The notes under the pieces are model-generated. The model made no database searches. It was not told the origin of the DNA and saw only the letters and a program-made list of their open reading frames with translations. Positions 21,711-33,321 of a stretch of DNA of 41,516 nt are shown here, piece by piece (within the stretch, counting starts at the first letter, position 1; each line of letters opens with the position of its first letter). The position numbers and the translations under genes were made by a program. This DNA is from Silene noctiflora (Eukaryota > Streptophyta > Magnoliopsida > Caryophyllales > Caryophyllaceae): the NCBI GenBank assembly GCA_009801015.1, contig VHZZ01000068.1, positions 258,701-300,216 of the forward strand, given 5' to 3'.

Positions 21711-22860
21711 AACTGACTAGTTTACGTTGTCATTTGATTCAATGGTCATTTTAGTCAGTGATGCCGTGATGCTGGCTCCTGTGTTATAGCTATAGCATCA
21801 AATGTGTTTGTCAACTTTTTAAGAGCCTCGACTGTTTGTCTTTGTAATCTGATTGCTAGTTTTTAATTGAAACTAGACAGTATTTTCAAAGATTGTAATC
21901 GTTAATTTGGTCGCATACTGATTGGTTTGTAATTTGCTACTGTCTGTCGAACTGAAATGAGTGATTTCATTCTCTACTGAATTCGTATCTGTCATGTGTC
22001 TACTACTACCAACTTTGCTGAATGAGCAGAAGATATATTGCGAATCCATTTCAATTATTTCCTATTTCGTCCCAATTAAAAGCCATCTAAAGTCAATAAT
22101 CGTATTGTTTATCAAAAAATAAAATGATACCGAGTAATAATAATAATCGCGTAATAAACAACGCATGAGAATCGGATTGAAGTCGTCAATGTCTTATTTT
22201 TAATGATAGTTGTTCTTCTCAAACAAGGTGGTTTTAGAGTTTCAGAGAAGAAATTTATTAAAATAATCGCATAGTAAACGGAATTATTAAAATAAGTAAC
22301 TCGTATTTGGTTAGTGTGATATAATAAATGAAGACTTTGACTTGAAAGATTTATTTACAAACTTTTTTTTGTATACATTTCAAAAGTTTATTTTATTAGG
22401 AAATAACGAAAAGTTTGTCTCATGTTATTCAATTGTGTGTTGTTTGACCCGTTTAATTTTTAAAACGGATATTATCATCTTAAGAGAAACTATTTGTTAC
22501 TTGGAACTCGTGAATAATGACGTATGAGTAGAAAGTTCAATTCAACTCGGGAATAATGACGACATCGCCTCACTTCAGACTCATTCACTTCAAGTCAGCT
22601 CGCTCTACTCAACTTGTCAGCGTAGTTTAGCTTGTTCAGTTCAATTCAACGCACTTTCAACTCAATTTAGATGAGTTTAATTCAGTTACTTTTAAGTCAA
22701 AATAATATACTCCGTACAATTTACTTACATATTTTTTTATCATTTAAAACTAATTAATGAAGTTTTAATTTTATAAACGTTTTCGGTTAGTCGAGTACAA
22801 TTTAATTCAATCTAGTCCAATCTTAGACCGATACTCACCCATCTAAGTTCCAACAACCTT
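21711..22860. other. Intergenic region between mTERF and the transporter
   Basis: The first 200-300 bases are probably the mTERF 3' untranslated region. The remainder is AT-rich without a recognisable gene. From about 22560 to 22700 it is rich in CAATTCAACTC-like words. Confidence 0.45.
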
Positions 22861-22903
22861 GCACTCGATCAACCAATAGCAACAAACCAAAACTGTCATC
22901 CAA

Positions 22904-22938
22904 CCAATCAACACTTGCCACATAATCATTCAACGTCA
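22904..22938 (+). promoter_or_regulatory. ERSE-like element and TGACGT core upstream of the transporter
   Basis: CCAAT-N9-CCACA (22904-22922) differs from the ER stress response element CCAAT-N9-CCACG only in the last base. ACGTCA (22933-22938), the reverse of a TGACGT bZIP core, follows directly. They lie about 190-220 bp before the transporter ATG. Arabidopsis UTR1 is known to be induced by the unfolded protein response, so such sites would fit; function here is inferred. Confidence 0.4.
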
Positions 22939-23125
22939 GCGCCATGTAACATACTTTCCCCCCTTTTAATTTCTTAATTAATATAACAATCCAAAACCCT
23001 AACCAACGAAAAACTGAATTTCAAATCTCAATTATTCTTCCTTTTCCCTTGAAAATTTCTAGGGTTTCGCGTAATTCGTCGGGAAATTCCACGATCGGAG
23101 ATTGTCGGCGGTTAATTTCGCCGGA

Positions 23126-26100
23126 ATGGAAGCACATGCGTCAGGATTCCGGCGAGTTCTTTTGTTGACGTTTTGTGTTGCCGGAATTTGGGCTGCTTAT
23201 ATTTCTCAAGGCGTTCTTCAGGAAAATCTGTATGCATTATATATCTATCTCTCATTTGTCGTAGATCATGATTATTGATTGTTAATTTATTGTATTTTAG
23301 CTTGATTTTGTTGAATTGTGTAACGTACTGAGGTTTACTGTGTATTGAATTGTTGATTAGGGTTTAATGTTGTATGAATATGTTGATAGTTGGAATTTTT
23401 GTTGGATCAGTGACGGAGCTAGGATTCGAAGTTAGTGAGGGTAAAAGTTGATTGCAAATGTTAGTGATGTGAATTAGAAGTGTGATAGTGTAATTTAGAA
23501 AGAAAAAGTCTGAAATTTGAACTAAAAGATTCGTACTTTACATTGTCGATGTGACCTAGTGGCGTAGTTTGGATTTAAAACTAGTGTGGATAAAAGTAGA
23601 TTGGTAATTTTAGGGAGTGAATTAGGAATGTAATAGAGTGATTTAGAAAGATAAAAATCGGAAATTTTAACTAAAAATTCATACTTCACAAAGCTAGTGT
23701 GGGTAAAAGTAGATTAGTAATTTTAGGGGACGAATTAGGAATGAAATAGAGTAATTTAGAATGATAAATGAAAAAAGTTAACTAAAAGATTTGTACTTTA
23801 CATTGTCGGTGTGGTGGCTAGTCGAGCTGACTGACACCCATCAGTCCATCACTGATGTTGTTGAACATTGAATGTGGGATAGGATCATGGGAAACACAAG
23901 AATCTGCGAGCTCATATTGTGTAATGTATAATGTGGGCAGGTCGACGAAGAGATTTGGACCAGACAAGAAGAGATTTGAGCATTTAGCATTTCTGAATTT
24001 GGCGCAAAATGTAGTCTGTTTGATCTGGTCCTTTATTAGTAAGCTTCTGTTTTATCCTTTAATCTTTTCTCTTAAGCGAAAAGATTAAGCCGAATTTTTA
24101 CTTAACTAGATGGTAACATGGTGTTTAGTTGACGTGGGTAAAATGTAATTTGGTTTTGTGGGACACCTGCAGTGATTAATCTTTGGTCGAGAGGTAAGGG
24201 AGGTGCTCCATGGTGGAGTTATTGGAGTGCAGGGATAACAAACACGATTGGACCTGCAATGGGGATTGAAGCCTTGAAGTACATAAGCTATCCCGCGCAG
24301 GTATTCACTTCATTCTCTCTGACTGTATTTGTGATTGAATGCTGAAGTCAAAGGCAAAATATTAATCAGTAAAATGTTGGTAGTAGATTTGGGATTGCTT
24401 AAGGAACCAGGAGGAATGCCTGGTTTGTCTGTGTGTCATGTTAGTGTGGGGTGAATCCTTTTTTGTGATCATAAGTGCGATTAGACTCTGAAGGGTAATA
24501 GGATACTCTAGTTCCGATTTATAGGTGGTACTGTTGTGACCGCATACATGCTCATTTAAGATTCTGCAAGATGTTACAGCTTAGTGGCTGATTATGGGTA
24601 TGATGTCGTAGCACATCTGTTTATGTTGTTTTAATGAGTGCTGTCTCTGATGCAGGTCCTAGCCAAGTCATCAAAGATGATTCCAGGTAAAAAGGTGTTT
24701 TTTAACTTTGTCTCGTCAGTGCTCATGCAAATGTTCATGGAATTAAATTTTTTTCCCTATAGAGCGAGCTTGTTATAGTATAAATAGAAGACCTTTGCTC
24801 TAGATTTTGTTTCCCGTCGTGGCACCCTTGTCAACTCCAATAATTGTTTTTTTTAATAATGAAATTTTAAAGTAAGAGAAAGTTGTGCTATTGAGTATTG
24901 ATCCCCTTTATCTTTTCACAAATCCTTGTCTAATGTAATTTATCGGACACAATTCCTTTTCAATGTAAACAGTTTTTAATATAACGTTTCTTCCTTCTCA
25001 GTTATGCTTATGGGCGCCTTAGTATATGGCATAAGATACACAGTTTCAGAGTATCTATGTACATTTCTTGTAGCTGGAGGTGTGTCTATGTTCGCACTCT
25101 CAAAGGTGAGAATTATGTATAATTTCTGTTGTATCTTACTAAATTTTTCATTTACTGACATCTTTATCGCGAGGGTATTGTTGGTGTCATCATCCTCTTT
25201 GGCCACCAGAAGTAGAATATCTAATACTTAAATGTCCTGTGACTCAGACTAGCTCAAAGACCATCAGTAAGCTGGCACACCCCAATGCACCTCTTGGATA
25301 TGGGCTCTGTTTCTTAAATCTCGCTTTTGATGGATTTACAAATGCTACACAGGATTCAATCACAGCAAGGTATTGCTGGACTTTCTCCTTTTATTCGTAA
25401 TCTAGATGCTACAATTTGTTCTGATGGTAACCTACTGGCTACATCTTTCATCGTGTCTTATCACCTTATTGCTGATGGCCATGATAGATTGATCGATCGG
25501 CCTTGAGCCAAAGGCTCTGTAGAGGGCCAAAGGGGGTGGGAGTGGCAGTCGTGCGGATTTACGTAGCCTTACCCTTGTGCTAGAAACACAAAGAAATTGT
25601 TTCTGAATGACCCATTATGATATTACATCAGAACTGCATCGTCCAATTTCAACTTCACATTACAAGGATCGCAACACGTTTAATCAGCCATCTTGCTTTA
25701 TGTTCATCATGTTCCAATACCAATGAAGAACTAGTACTGTGTTTATTTGTCAATCTGTGTGTGAAGTAGACTTTCGGGTGATTGAAGTTTACTTACATTG
25801 GTGATTTTGGTCTGAGGAAACCATCTCAATTGCATTATTTGCATAGCAGTAAGTTTTTTGTGTTTTATTTTGTTTGCCCTTTTCTTAGGTACCCTAAGAC
25901 AAGCGCTTGGGAAATAATGCTGGGAATGAATCTCTGGGGTACCATATACAATATGGTATTCATGTTTGGATGGCCACAAGCAAGTGGATATGAAGCCATT
26001 CGATTCTGCCAACACCACCCAGAAGCAGCATGGGACATATTATTCTACTGCCTATGCGGTGCAGTTGGCCAGAATTTCATCTTCCTGACAATCAGCCGGT

Positions 26101-26297
26101 TTGGATCTCTCGCTAACACGACTATCACCACCACCCGCAAGTTTGTAAGCATTGTTGTCTCGTCCCTTCTGACTGGCAATCCACTTTCCACCTCCCAGTG
26201 GAGTAGTGTTGCCATGGTCTTCTCTGGCCTCTCCTACCAAATTTATCTGAAATGGCAGAAGTTGCAAAGATTGCAGAAGAAGCGCAAAGCTACTTAA
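23126..26297 (+). CDS. UDP-galactose/UDP-glucose transporter, UTR1/UTR3-like (SLC35B1 type)
   Basis: Seven exons (23126-23229, 23941-24038, 24173-24300, 24656-24686, 25002-25105, 25248-25369, 25889-26297) have GT-AG junctions and join in phase to 331 aa. I recall the same length for Arabidopsis UTR3. The protein is a multi-pass nucleotide-sugar transporter starting MEAHASGFRRVLLLTFCVAG, with conserved blocks ISQGVLQENLSTKRFG, FEHLAFLNLAQNVVCL, GPAMGIEALKYISYPAQVLA, LGMNLWGTIYNMV, EAAWDILFYCLCGAVGQNFI and TITTTRKFVSIVVSSLLTGN. The C-terminus ends KKRKAT, a KxKxx dilysine-type signal consistent with ER retrieval. Arabidopsis UTR1 and UTR3 import UDP-glucose into the ER for glycoprotein folding quality control. 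Exon 4 is only 31 nt. Intron 1 carries degenerate repeats. Confidence 0.95.
23407..23820 (+). repeat. Three degenerate tandem copies in transporter intron 1
   Basis: Copies begin near 23407, 23561 and 23691. Shared words are GGTAAAAGTAGATT, GAATTAGGAATG, ATTTAGAAAGA and ACTAAAAGATT. The first begins TGACGGAGCTAGGATTC, linking it to the dispersed GGCGGAG family seen at 32840, 38320 and 40845. Confidence 0.6.
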
Positions 26298-27711
26298 TGG
26301 CCGTATAGTTAGTCTTTTTTTTTCTTTTTTTTTGAATCTTATTCTGCCTATAGGATTGGATGTCCTGATTTGTACTACTTCAGGCTTACGGAGAAAAGAT
26401 TAGTATAGAGATTGTTGTAACGAATACTTCCTATATTGGAATTTATGTGATCCGAGAAGTTTTGCATTAAATTAATGCATGTAGCTCGAAGCTTACTCTC
26501 GTTTGGGACTTGGTTTGTAATCGATTTGGTGATCATGAAATTACTGAAGGACAATGTTACGGTGTCACTGTGACAATGAGTTGGTTACCAACCTCTTGCA
26601 TCTTTGTTGACGACGGTCATGCACAATTGACGATACGTTAGAATTGTATAGAAAGACCGGTACTTCACAGAAGAAAGAAGCACTAATTTACATTTACGGA
26701 TTATTAAAAAAGTTGGAGGAGATAAAGTAGCATCCAGAGAGTATACTTTAATTTGTATTATTTTCCCTCCAACTTTTTACCTCGGACTTTAAGCTTTAGT
26801 TATGATCACTACTATATACACCACCACTCAGAAAACTTTAATCAACAAAAACCCGAAAAATGTTCAGCACAGAAGAACTGTATCATTCATACACAGAAAT
26901 CAGAATGAAAGAGCAATGTGGAACGGAGGGAGTAACATGAGCTGTATTTCAAGAGACGGACATCTGAAGCGTATTGGTTTACTCAATTATCGTAAAAAAA
27001 AGTCAAGGCTGTCGAAAAATGGCAGTTTGAAGTTCTTCACAGTCCGGCTGAGCTTACCTGTAAGTTCTTCCTTGGTTCTTCTGTAACCACTGCTGTTAGT
27101 TTAATTAATTATCTAAAACAAAGTTGCTCTTTTCTGCTGAAACCTGTTACAGAATTACAGTAAAAAAAAGGGAAAGAAAACCATGTCTAAATACCATTCA
27201 GACAATTTCTTTTATTTTCAAACTCGAGTATTTTGGAGATTACAGTACATAAAAATAAAAAAACCAACAAACAATTATTCTAAACTAAGAGGATTTACCA
27301 TTCCATTGGTGATTCCTCCATGATACTTTCTATATGTATACCTATTTGGATCGACGAGACGAGATGCCCATGTGTAATCATCAGGTTGCTGTACAAAGAA
27401 CAAACTTTTGCCAATTCTGGCTGGGAGATCAACTATCCAAATTCGATTCCCATAAAAAAATAAAAAATAAAAATGGCATGCATACACAGTTGACTCACAA
27501 TCGGGTAAGCTACACGCACCCAGAGAGTGAAACAGAAAGAATTAAGGAACACGATAACAATCTGAAGTACGGATCTTGGAAATGCAGATGTTAAAAGCCT
27601 CTTAAATAAAACTTCAGGCCTATGTGGCTGCAAGTGTGGGAAACCTGAGAAAGACAAAAATCTCGGTATTATGACTGCCTGTGTTTTGCGGGCAGAGGTA
27701 ACAAACTGAGT
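26298..27711. other. Region between the convergent transporter and MYB genes
   Basis: This holds the 3' untranslated regions of both genes and no further recognisable gene. An imperfect inverted repeat AAAAAGTTGGAGGAGA / TCCCTCCAACTTTTT lies at about 26706-26779. Confidence 0.45.
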
Positions 27712-30700
27712 TTAAAGGCCTTGAAGAAGTGCTTTTCTGCAAGGCGGTGGTTGCAAAGGATTGCTGATATCGTTGTGAGCCGGAGATTCAATTCCGAGAG
27801 TTTTCAGTAGAAAGTGCCTTTCCTGAAATACGTATAAAGGTAAGTCGTCAGTCAGTAGTACAGTACACTCAAGAAAGATATCATATACGGAGTACAACTC
27901 TATTACCAAGAATTTCACTGTTGGGTTAAGTATAAACGTAAGCGAGTGTATATCGAGCCAAGTAACTCCATATAGGCTTTAAATTCAAAAACAGCTAATT
28001 TGAATCAGTAACAATTCAATGACGAAGACAGTGACTGAATTTATTAGTGATAGCAGTATTCGGAGCACATGCATTGATCTATACTCTATAACAAGGAAAA
28101 ACAAGAGATGGCTTACACTCTCTGAAAACTGTGGACTCGGTATTGTCGATGCCATAGACCTGAATATCGGAGTTACTTGGATTGGTGAGCTACTCTCTGC
28201 AATTACAGACAAGAAACAAATCAGAAAATGTTCTCAGCGACAATGTAACCAGATCAAGCAAGACTTGTTTTCTTTGTAACAACCGCACCTCAATCCCAAA
28301 TTGAATTGAGGTCGGCTGACATGAACCATCACTTGAAGCCATCAATGGCGTAAAAGAATCAGAAGAAAATAGAAAAAGAAAAGAAAATAAAGGAACGCAA
28401 ACACGAGAATTCAGTGTATTATGGGCAGCGAGTACAAACAAATGAAATTATATAACAAGTTATTAGCATAAACTTTAATTACCTTGATCTACTGCTGAAC
28501 CTGAAATGAGCTTGTTTCCAGGCATGTCAACACAACCATTATCTCCTACCTCTAATGATTGTGTGCCAGCTTCGATCTCGTCATGCATTGTGCAGATTTC
28601 AAGTTGAGATTGTTCAACTTGATCATTAGCAGTATGGGACAAGGTAGTTGATCCAGTACTATACTCAGAACTGCTTGAAGATTCGTACATATCAGGCTCC
28701 CTGCAAAGCACACAACTTGTCAGATGACGTGAAATGAATAGTCCTAGTCGCAGATATCAGAGCGAAGGCTAAGGGGGCCAAGTGATAACTTCTAGCTTGA
28801 AATGAATATGAACTTAAGAGGTTAGAAAGGGCCCCGGCCCTTCTTCTCAAACCTAAAATACGCCACTAACTGGTTCTAGTAGACATAAAGTGCAGTTCAG
28901 TTAAAATTAAGACCTTTGATGTAATTGAATGCCCTTGTTACTACTCAAATCCTTCATCAACTCTTTGAAGTCGTCAAGCTGGAAGCCCACATCTGTTATT
29001 TTGCATTTAAGCCGATCACTCATTTTGTTTTTGTCAAAGTGATTCTGAAGTACCTGCAAATGCGGCTCAATCAGTGTCAGCAAGCATTTGTGCCTGAAAT
29101 GACAATTACAGTTGCTGATAGTAATAAAGAATAATTCTATTTGTAAATAACTTTAGAGGGGGTGTCCATAAATAAACTTCACTATTTTGTATGTTATTTG
29201 GGGTCAATGTGGTTGTTGATGCATTTTATGACGCAATTTACATTAAAGTCACTCAGAAACAACCTCTTTACGTTTATAACCCATGGGTAAGGCTGCATAC
29301 ATCTTTCATAACTTACATTTCGACCTACGTTTTCTAGGTTCCTTTATTTTTATGAAAAACAAACAATGGCGTTTATTCATGGACAGAAGGATTGTAAGAC
29401 AGGCCACGGAAATTTAACCCACACAAAGTTCTTACTTTCCAAGCATTCTCAAGGCTTTGCTCTGTATTATCCATATTTACTTTTACTGCAAGAGAGCTAA
29501 GTAACTCCGCTTGCTGCACCAAAGCCGCTACCTTCGGGTCATCCTTTCTAAGATATGTTCCCTCAACTTTCTTGTTATCTGTTCATGCGACATTTTCTAC
29601 GATTAGCACTGCTTAATTAGGAAAACATGTTACTCAATCAACAATAGTACTACAAGAAAAAAGACTTCTACTTGAGTAAAAGTCAAGGTTATCAGCCATA
29701 AATTCAACATTAAATACAGAAAGTTGATCAGTAGATAATTCAAAATGCAACTGTCAGTGTCATGTACTCCATACCATTTATCACCATTTCCTGGGTTGTT
29801 GAAACTAGTAAATTATCAACATTGCTGTCATTTTGTGTTAGCACTGCGAAAGGACGCCTTAATAGCTCCGTAGTAGTTCCAGAGTTCTTGTGCAAAATGT
29901 TTCCAGAGACGAAATTTTCCACGCGGTTCAGGATGTGGGACCTCCTAAATTAACATAATTGTTAGGATCAGCATGCAAAACTCGTGCAAGATAAAAAATC
30001 CAATGCAAGTCTATATTCTGTAATCTACCTCAACTTTTTGAATGGGGATGTGGTATCAACCATCCCCGTTGAAGAAAATCCGTTGTCGACCAAGACCCTT
30101 TTGTTGTTTGCATTTATAGATGTGCTGCTATTCTCCTTGGCCAAGGCCTCACGCTTAGCTTTCTTCTTGCACAAGGTCGAGAAGCGGTTTTTGACAGCAT
30201 TATCAGTCCTGAAAAATACAGTTTGCAAACACGTATCAGCATCATTTGTCCAATTTCGGACGCAAAATGTGACAACAACACATCAGTCCGGAAATGGTTT
30301 AGGTCGAATAACATAAAGAGGCATATGGAATCATCATTTTCAGACCCTCAAATGCAGTTCCCAGGTGTTGGAAGCCAGCCCATAACGAAAATTATGTCAA
30401 AATCATATAGCCCGAGTGCTAGTGTGCTACTCCATATTTTTAATGACAATAATAAGCGCATACAGTTTAACGAGTCATTATCAATCCCCGAAATCCCCAA
30501 TGTCAAAAGAAAAATCAATTATGAGTTGAACTTAATACCTTCCAGAGACCACCTTGGCAATTTCAGTCCACCTATTACCAAATATCTTCTGGGCCTGCAT
30601 ATAAACTACTGTTACTGTTACAACTCCCAACTTTTATATCATATCTTTATGTACTTATAAAACAACTTTACCAACAAACTGTTAACTTGTTAATTAATAG

Positions 30701-31773
30701 TAGTAGTTAGTACTATCAACACTCGATTAAGTTCCGCTAAAGTATACAGTAACCAACAATCAGCATCAAATTACCTCACATAATAACATATCTTCCTCTG
30801 GTGACCAACCTCCTTTTTTGAAATCGGAATTCAGATATGTATACCATCTGCAAACAGCATATTAGAAATTTAGAATTCGCCTTCCTCGGTTACTAACTGA
30901 CATAAAACCGTCGTATACATACAACATAGTTACAAAGGTTCATCTGCATACAACGGTCTCATTTGAGTTTTTGCGCACCACAAAATGCTGACGGAAGTAG
31001 CTACCCAATAGGCCAATACTAACAAAAAGGCAACACTTTGAGACTTTGAAGGGGCCAATTTACTCAAAGTGACAAACTTTTGACACTAATAATAGAAAAA
31101 AATCATTTTTTTTCCGTCTCAATCATTTGTTTACCTTTTATATTCACTATGATAGAATCAAAGGTAAACAAATGATGGGGACGGAGGAATTAATATACTT
31201 TTCACACTAATAATATCATCCTATGTTTTACTAACCTTCTTCTACATTGCCTTGTAGTCTTATCCTTAAAATTTGATGCAATAATTGTCCAACTGCAATC
31301 AATCCAAAGTAAAACACCCAAAAATCATCAATTTCATGATACCCACAAAAATTTAATCAATACCCATTTCATCTAATCCTCCAAAATCAATATTAATCCA
31401 ATCAAAAATAAAATTGAAAAAAAATGGATAAAACTTCAATTAAAAATGAACAGGTACTGTATCATACTTGTCAGTCCCATGAATGCTTATTTGGTCTCTC
31501 AGTATATCATCCTCCTGCAAATCCAATCCATATATATCAATCTCAGAATCCATTACACTCGTGACTGAATAGAACTGAACTAAACTGAACTGAAATTAAG
31601 CGGAAAAGAACCGGGCCGTAATACAAAACAAACAATCTGATGATTATAATACAAAAAATTAAAAATGATTAAAAATTAACCTCTTGAGTCCAAGTAACAA
31701 TACGACGTTCTTTAGGTTTATAAGAAGCATTAGTTGATGAATCTTCATGATTTTGTTGCTTCATCATCATCAT
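27712..31773 (-). CDS. FOUR LIPS (MYB124)/MYB88-like R2R3-MYB transcription factor
   Basis: Twelve exons were traced: 31773-31681, 31514-31468, 31292-31236, 30847-30775, 30594-30539, 30208-30029, 29944-29775, 29578-29436, 29053-28914, 28700-28483, 28196-28117 and 27822-27712. All junctions are GT-AG and in phase, giving 455 aa. R2 (about 23-73) has tryptophans at 28, 48 and 67; R3 (74-124) has Trp80, Trp99 and Phe118. Hallmarks of the FLP/MYB88 class are RQCRRRWYTYLNSDFKKGGW, TEIAKVVSGRTDNAVKNRF, KDDPKVAALVQQAELLSSLA, QVTPIFRSMASTIPSPQFSE, and the C-terminus ERHFLLKTLGIESP followed by QPPPC. FLP and MYB88 limit divisions in the stomatal lineage and act in other development and stress responses. 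Four consecutive ATGs open the frame; the first is chosen. The many introns are typical of this atypical R2R3 class. Confidence 0.95.
28278..28350 (+). repeat. SINE-like GAGGTCGGCTGACAT fragment in a MYB intron
   Basis: This lies in the intron 28197-28482 and matches the insert at 4946-5030 over TCGGCTGACATGAA and flanking words. It is more diverged, with no clear target duplication. Confidence 0.5.
31107..31189. repeat. Short Stowaway-like foldback in a MYB intron
   Basis: TTCCGTCTCAATCATTTGTT on the left pairs with AACAAATGATGGGGACGGAG on the right around about 30 bases. It lies in the intron between exons 3 and 4. The ends match the longer Stowaway at 35766; flanking TA is not clear. Confidence 0.6.
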
Positions 31774-32195
31774 CAATCTTTGAAGTAATCCAAACTTCGC
31801 ATGCTCAAATCAAAGATTACACCTTTCTTAATTGTATTTAAATGATCAAATTTCAATACACAAAATCAATCAAAATAAACAATTATTCATATAAAATGAA
31901 TAAAATTTGATGAATTAATATTAAAGAATGAAAAAAGATTGAAAATTTGAGGTGGGTTTTTGTGGGATTGATCAAAGAAGGAATTATTTGGGTATATTAA
32001 TCACAGGTTTTCAAGGATACACGCTAAAAAAACCGTTTTAATACGAGGATTTGTAGAAGAAATGTTATTACGGGTTTGAAGGACACGAGTTAGAAAACCC
32101 GTTTTATTATTACGACGGAAAATTGTTTTAAGGGATTAGTTAGTTTGGGATGAAAGAAATGTCAGAAAAAAAAATGAGAAAAAAGTGTGTAGGGA

Positions 32196-32205
32196 TTATA
32201 TATAA
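32196..32205 (-). promoter_or_regulatory. Candidate TATA box of the MYB gene
   Basis: The minus strand reads TTATATATAATCC here, 420-430 bp before the MYB start codon, implying a leader of nearly 400 nt. The sequence between it and the ATG has no competing open frame. Confidence 0.4.
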
Positions 32206-32839
32206 CGGAAACATAGGGAGAGTAGGCGGGGAGAAATGATTGATGAAGAGAGGTTTGAATATTAATCTCTAAATTCTATGTATATAATATAATTTTGGTC
32301 ACATGCTTACAATAGATGATTAGGGAACAAAGGATGCTTCTATTACACTTCAAGAATGATTTTAACATTTACTTATATAATAGATTAAATAAGATTAGAT
32401 TCGATAGTTAATGCAGATGATTTCGGTTTGAATTTGGTTAATAAGGGGTTTAATTAAGTAGTTTTGACCTCTACTGATCACTTAAGTCCTTGTATATTTC
32501 GGTGAAAAAATGGTTGATTGATTGTTGACCTACCTGACCACCTTGACTTGGTGTCTGATCTGTTTTCCTGATCTGTTTTTGGTCTGGATATAACCAGGAC
32601 AGTATTAATATGACACGGTCCCCGGTCCATCATTTATCATTACGTACTTGATACTCGGACCGCATAATTTGGTTTAGAAAGGTCCGGGCTTGAACCCATA
32701 AACACTCATACTACTACCTTCGAAAATTAGGTTGAACATTAACATAAAATTTTCTTAACATAATTTACTTTTTGTAAAATGATACGAAGTACTCCGTATC
32801 ATTCACAACATATAAACCTCGTCAAAATACTTAAAATTT

Positions 32840-32990
32840 AAGGGGGTGGCAGCGCTCTCCCCGCTAGAAATTGAAAATGTCACGAGCTTTAGTTAAAAAT
32901 TTTCGGAATTTTTTAAGTTTAACTTATGGCATTACTTATTCGTTCCCCTAACCTCAAAACCTGGCTCCGCGCCTCCGCTTTTGCATCCAA
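32840..32990 (-). repeat. Dispersed GGCGGAG-family repeat, copy 1
   Basis: Read on the minus strand it begins GCGCGGAGCCAGGTTTTGAG, then GTTAGGGGAACGAATAAGTA. Related sequences occur at 23407, 38320 and 40845. I cannot assign it to a transposon superfamily. Confidence 0.5.
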
Positions 32991-33321
32991 TCCCCTATAT
33001 ACTAAAAGATTAACACATCTCTAAATTTTCCCGCTTAAATTTTCCGCCTAAGTAATATTCTACTAGACTATTTATTTTCTAATTAGTTATTGTGGACTTC
33101 TATTTTTACTATTAAACAATATTTATCTCCTAATTTATTTTATAACATCAGTCATTGTTTAACTTTTACACAAATAAGACTAATAAAAGATTTCTTAAAA
33201 TTATATATACAAATTTTCTACCCTTTTCAAAATGGAGGTAAACTGCAGTAGTTTAATTAATTGTCAAATTCTCTAATATCTGTATCTAAAATACCGTGCA
33301 TTTGCACGGGAGCTATACTAG
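32991..33321 (+). mobile_element. Short non-autonomous Helitron
   Basis: The element begins TCCCCTATATACTAAAAGAT after host A and ends AGCTATACTAG before host T. A perfect hairpin CCGTGCA/TGCACGG (33294-33309) ends 12 nt before the terminus, the same spacing as in the Helitron at 13672-15430. At 331 bp it can encode nothing. Confidence 0.85.

Noticed and set aside
25782..25888. N-terminal extension of the last transporter exon
   Set aside because: This is intron. The acceptor TTCTTAG at 25882-25888 joins exon 6 in phase to the conserved RYPKT sequence.
30223..30660. 145-residue plus-strand frame in the MYB gene
   Set aside because: It crosses MYB introns and the R3-encoding exon on the opposite strand and has no recognisable family.
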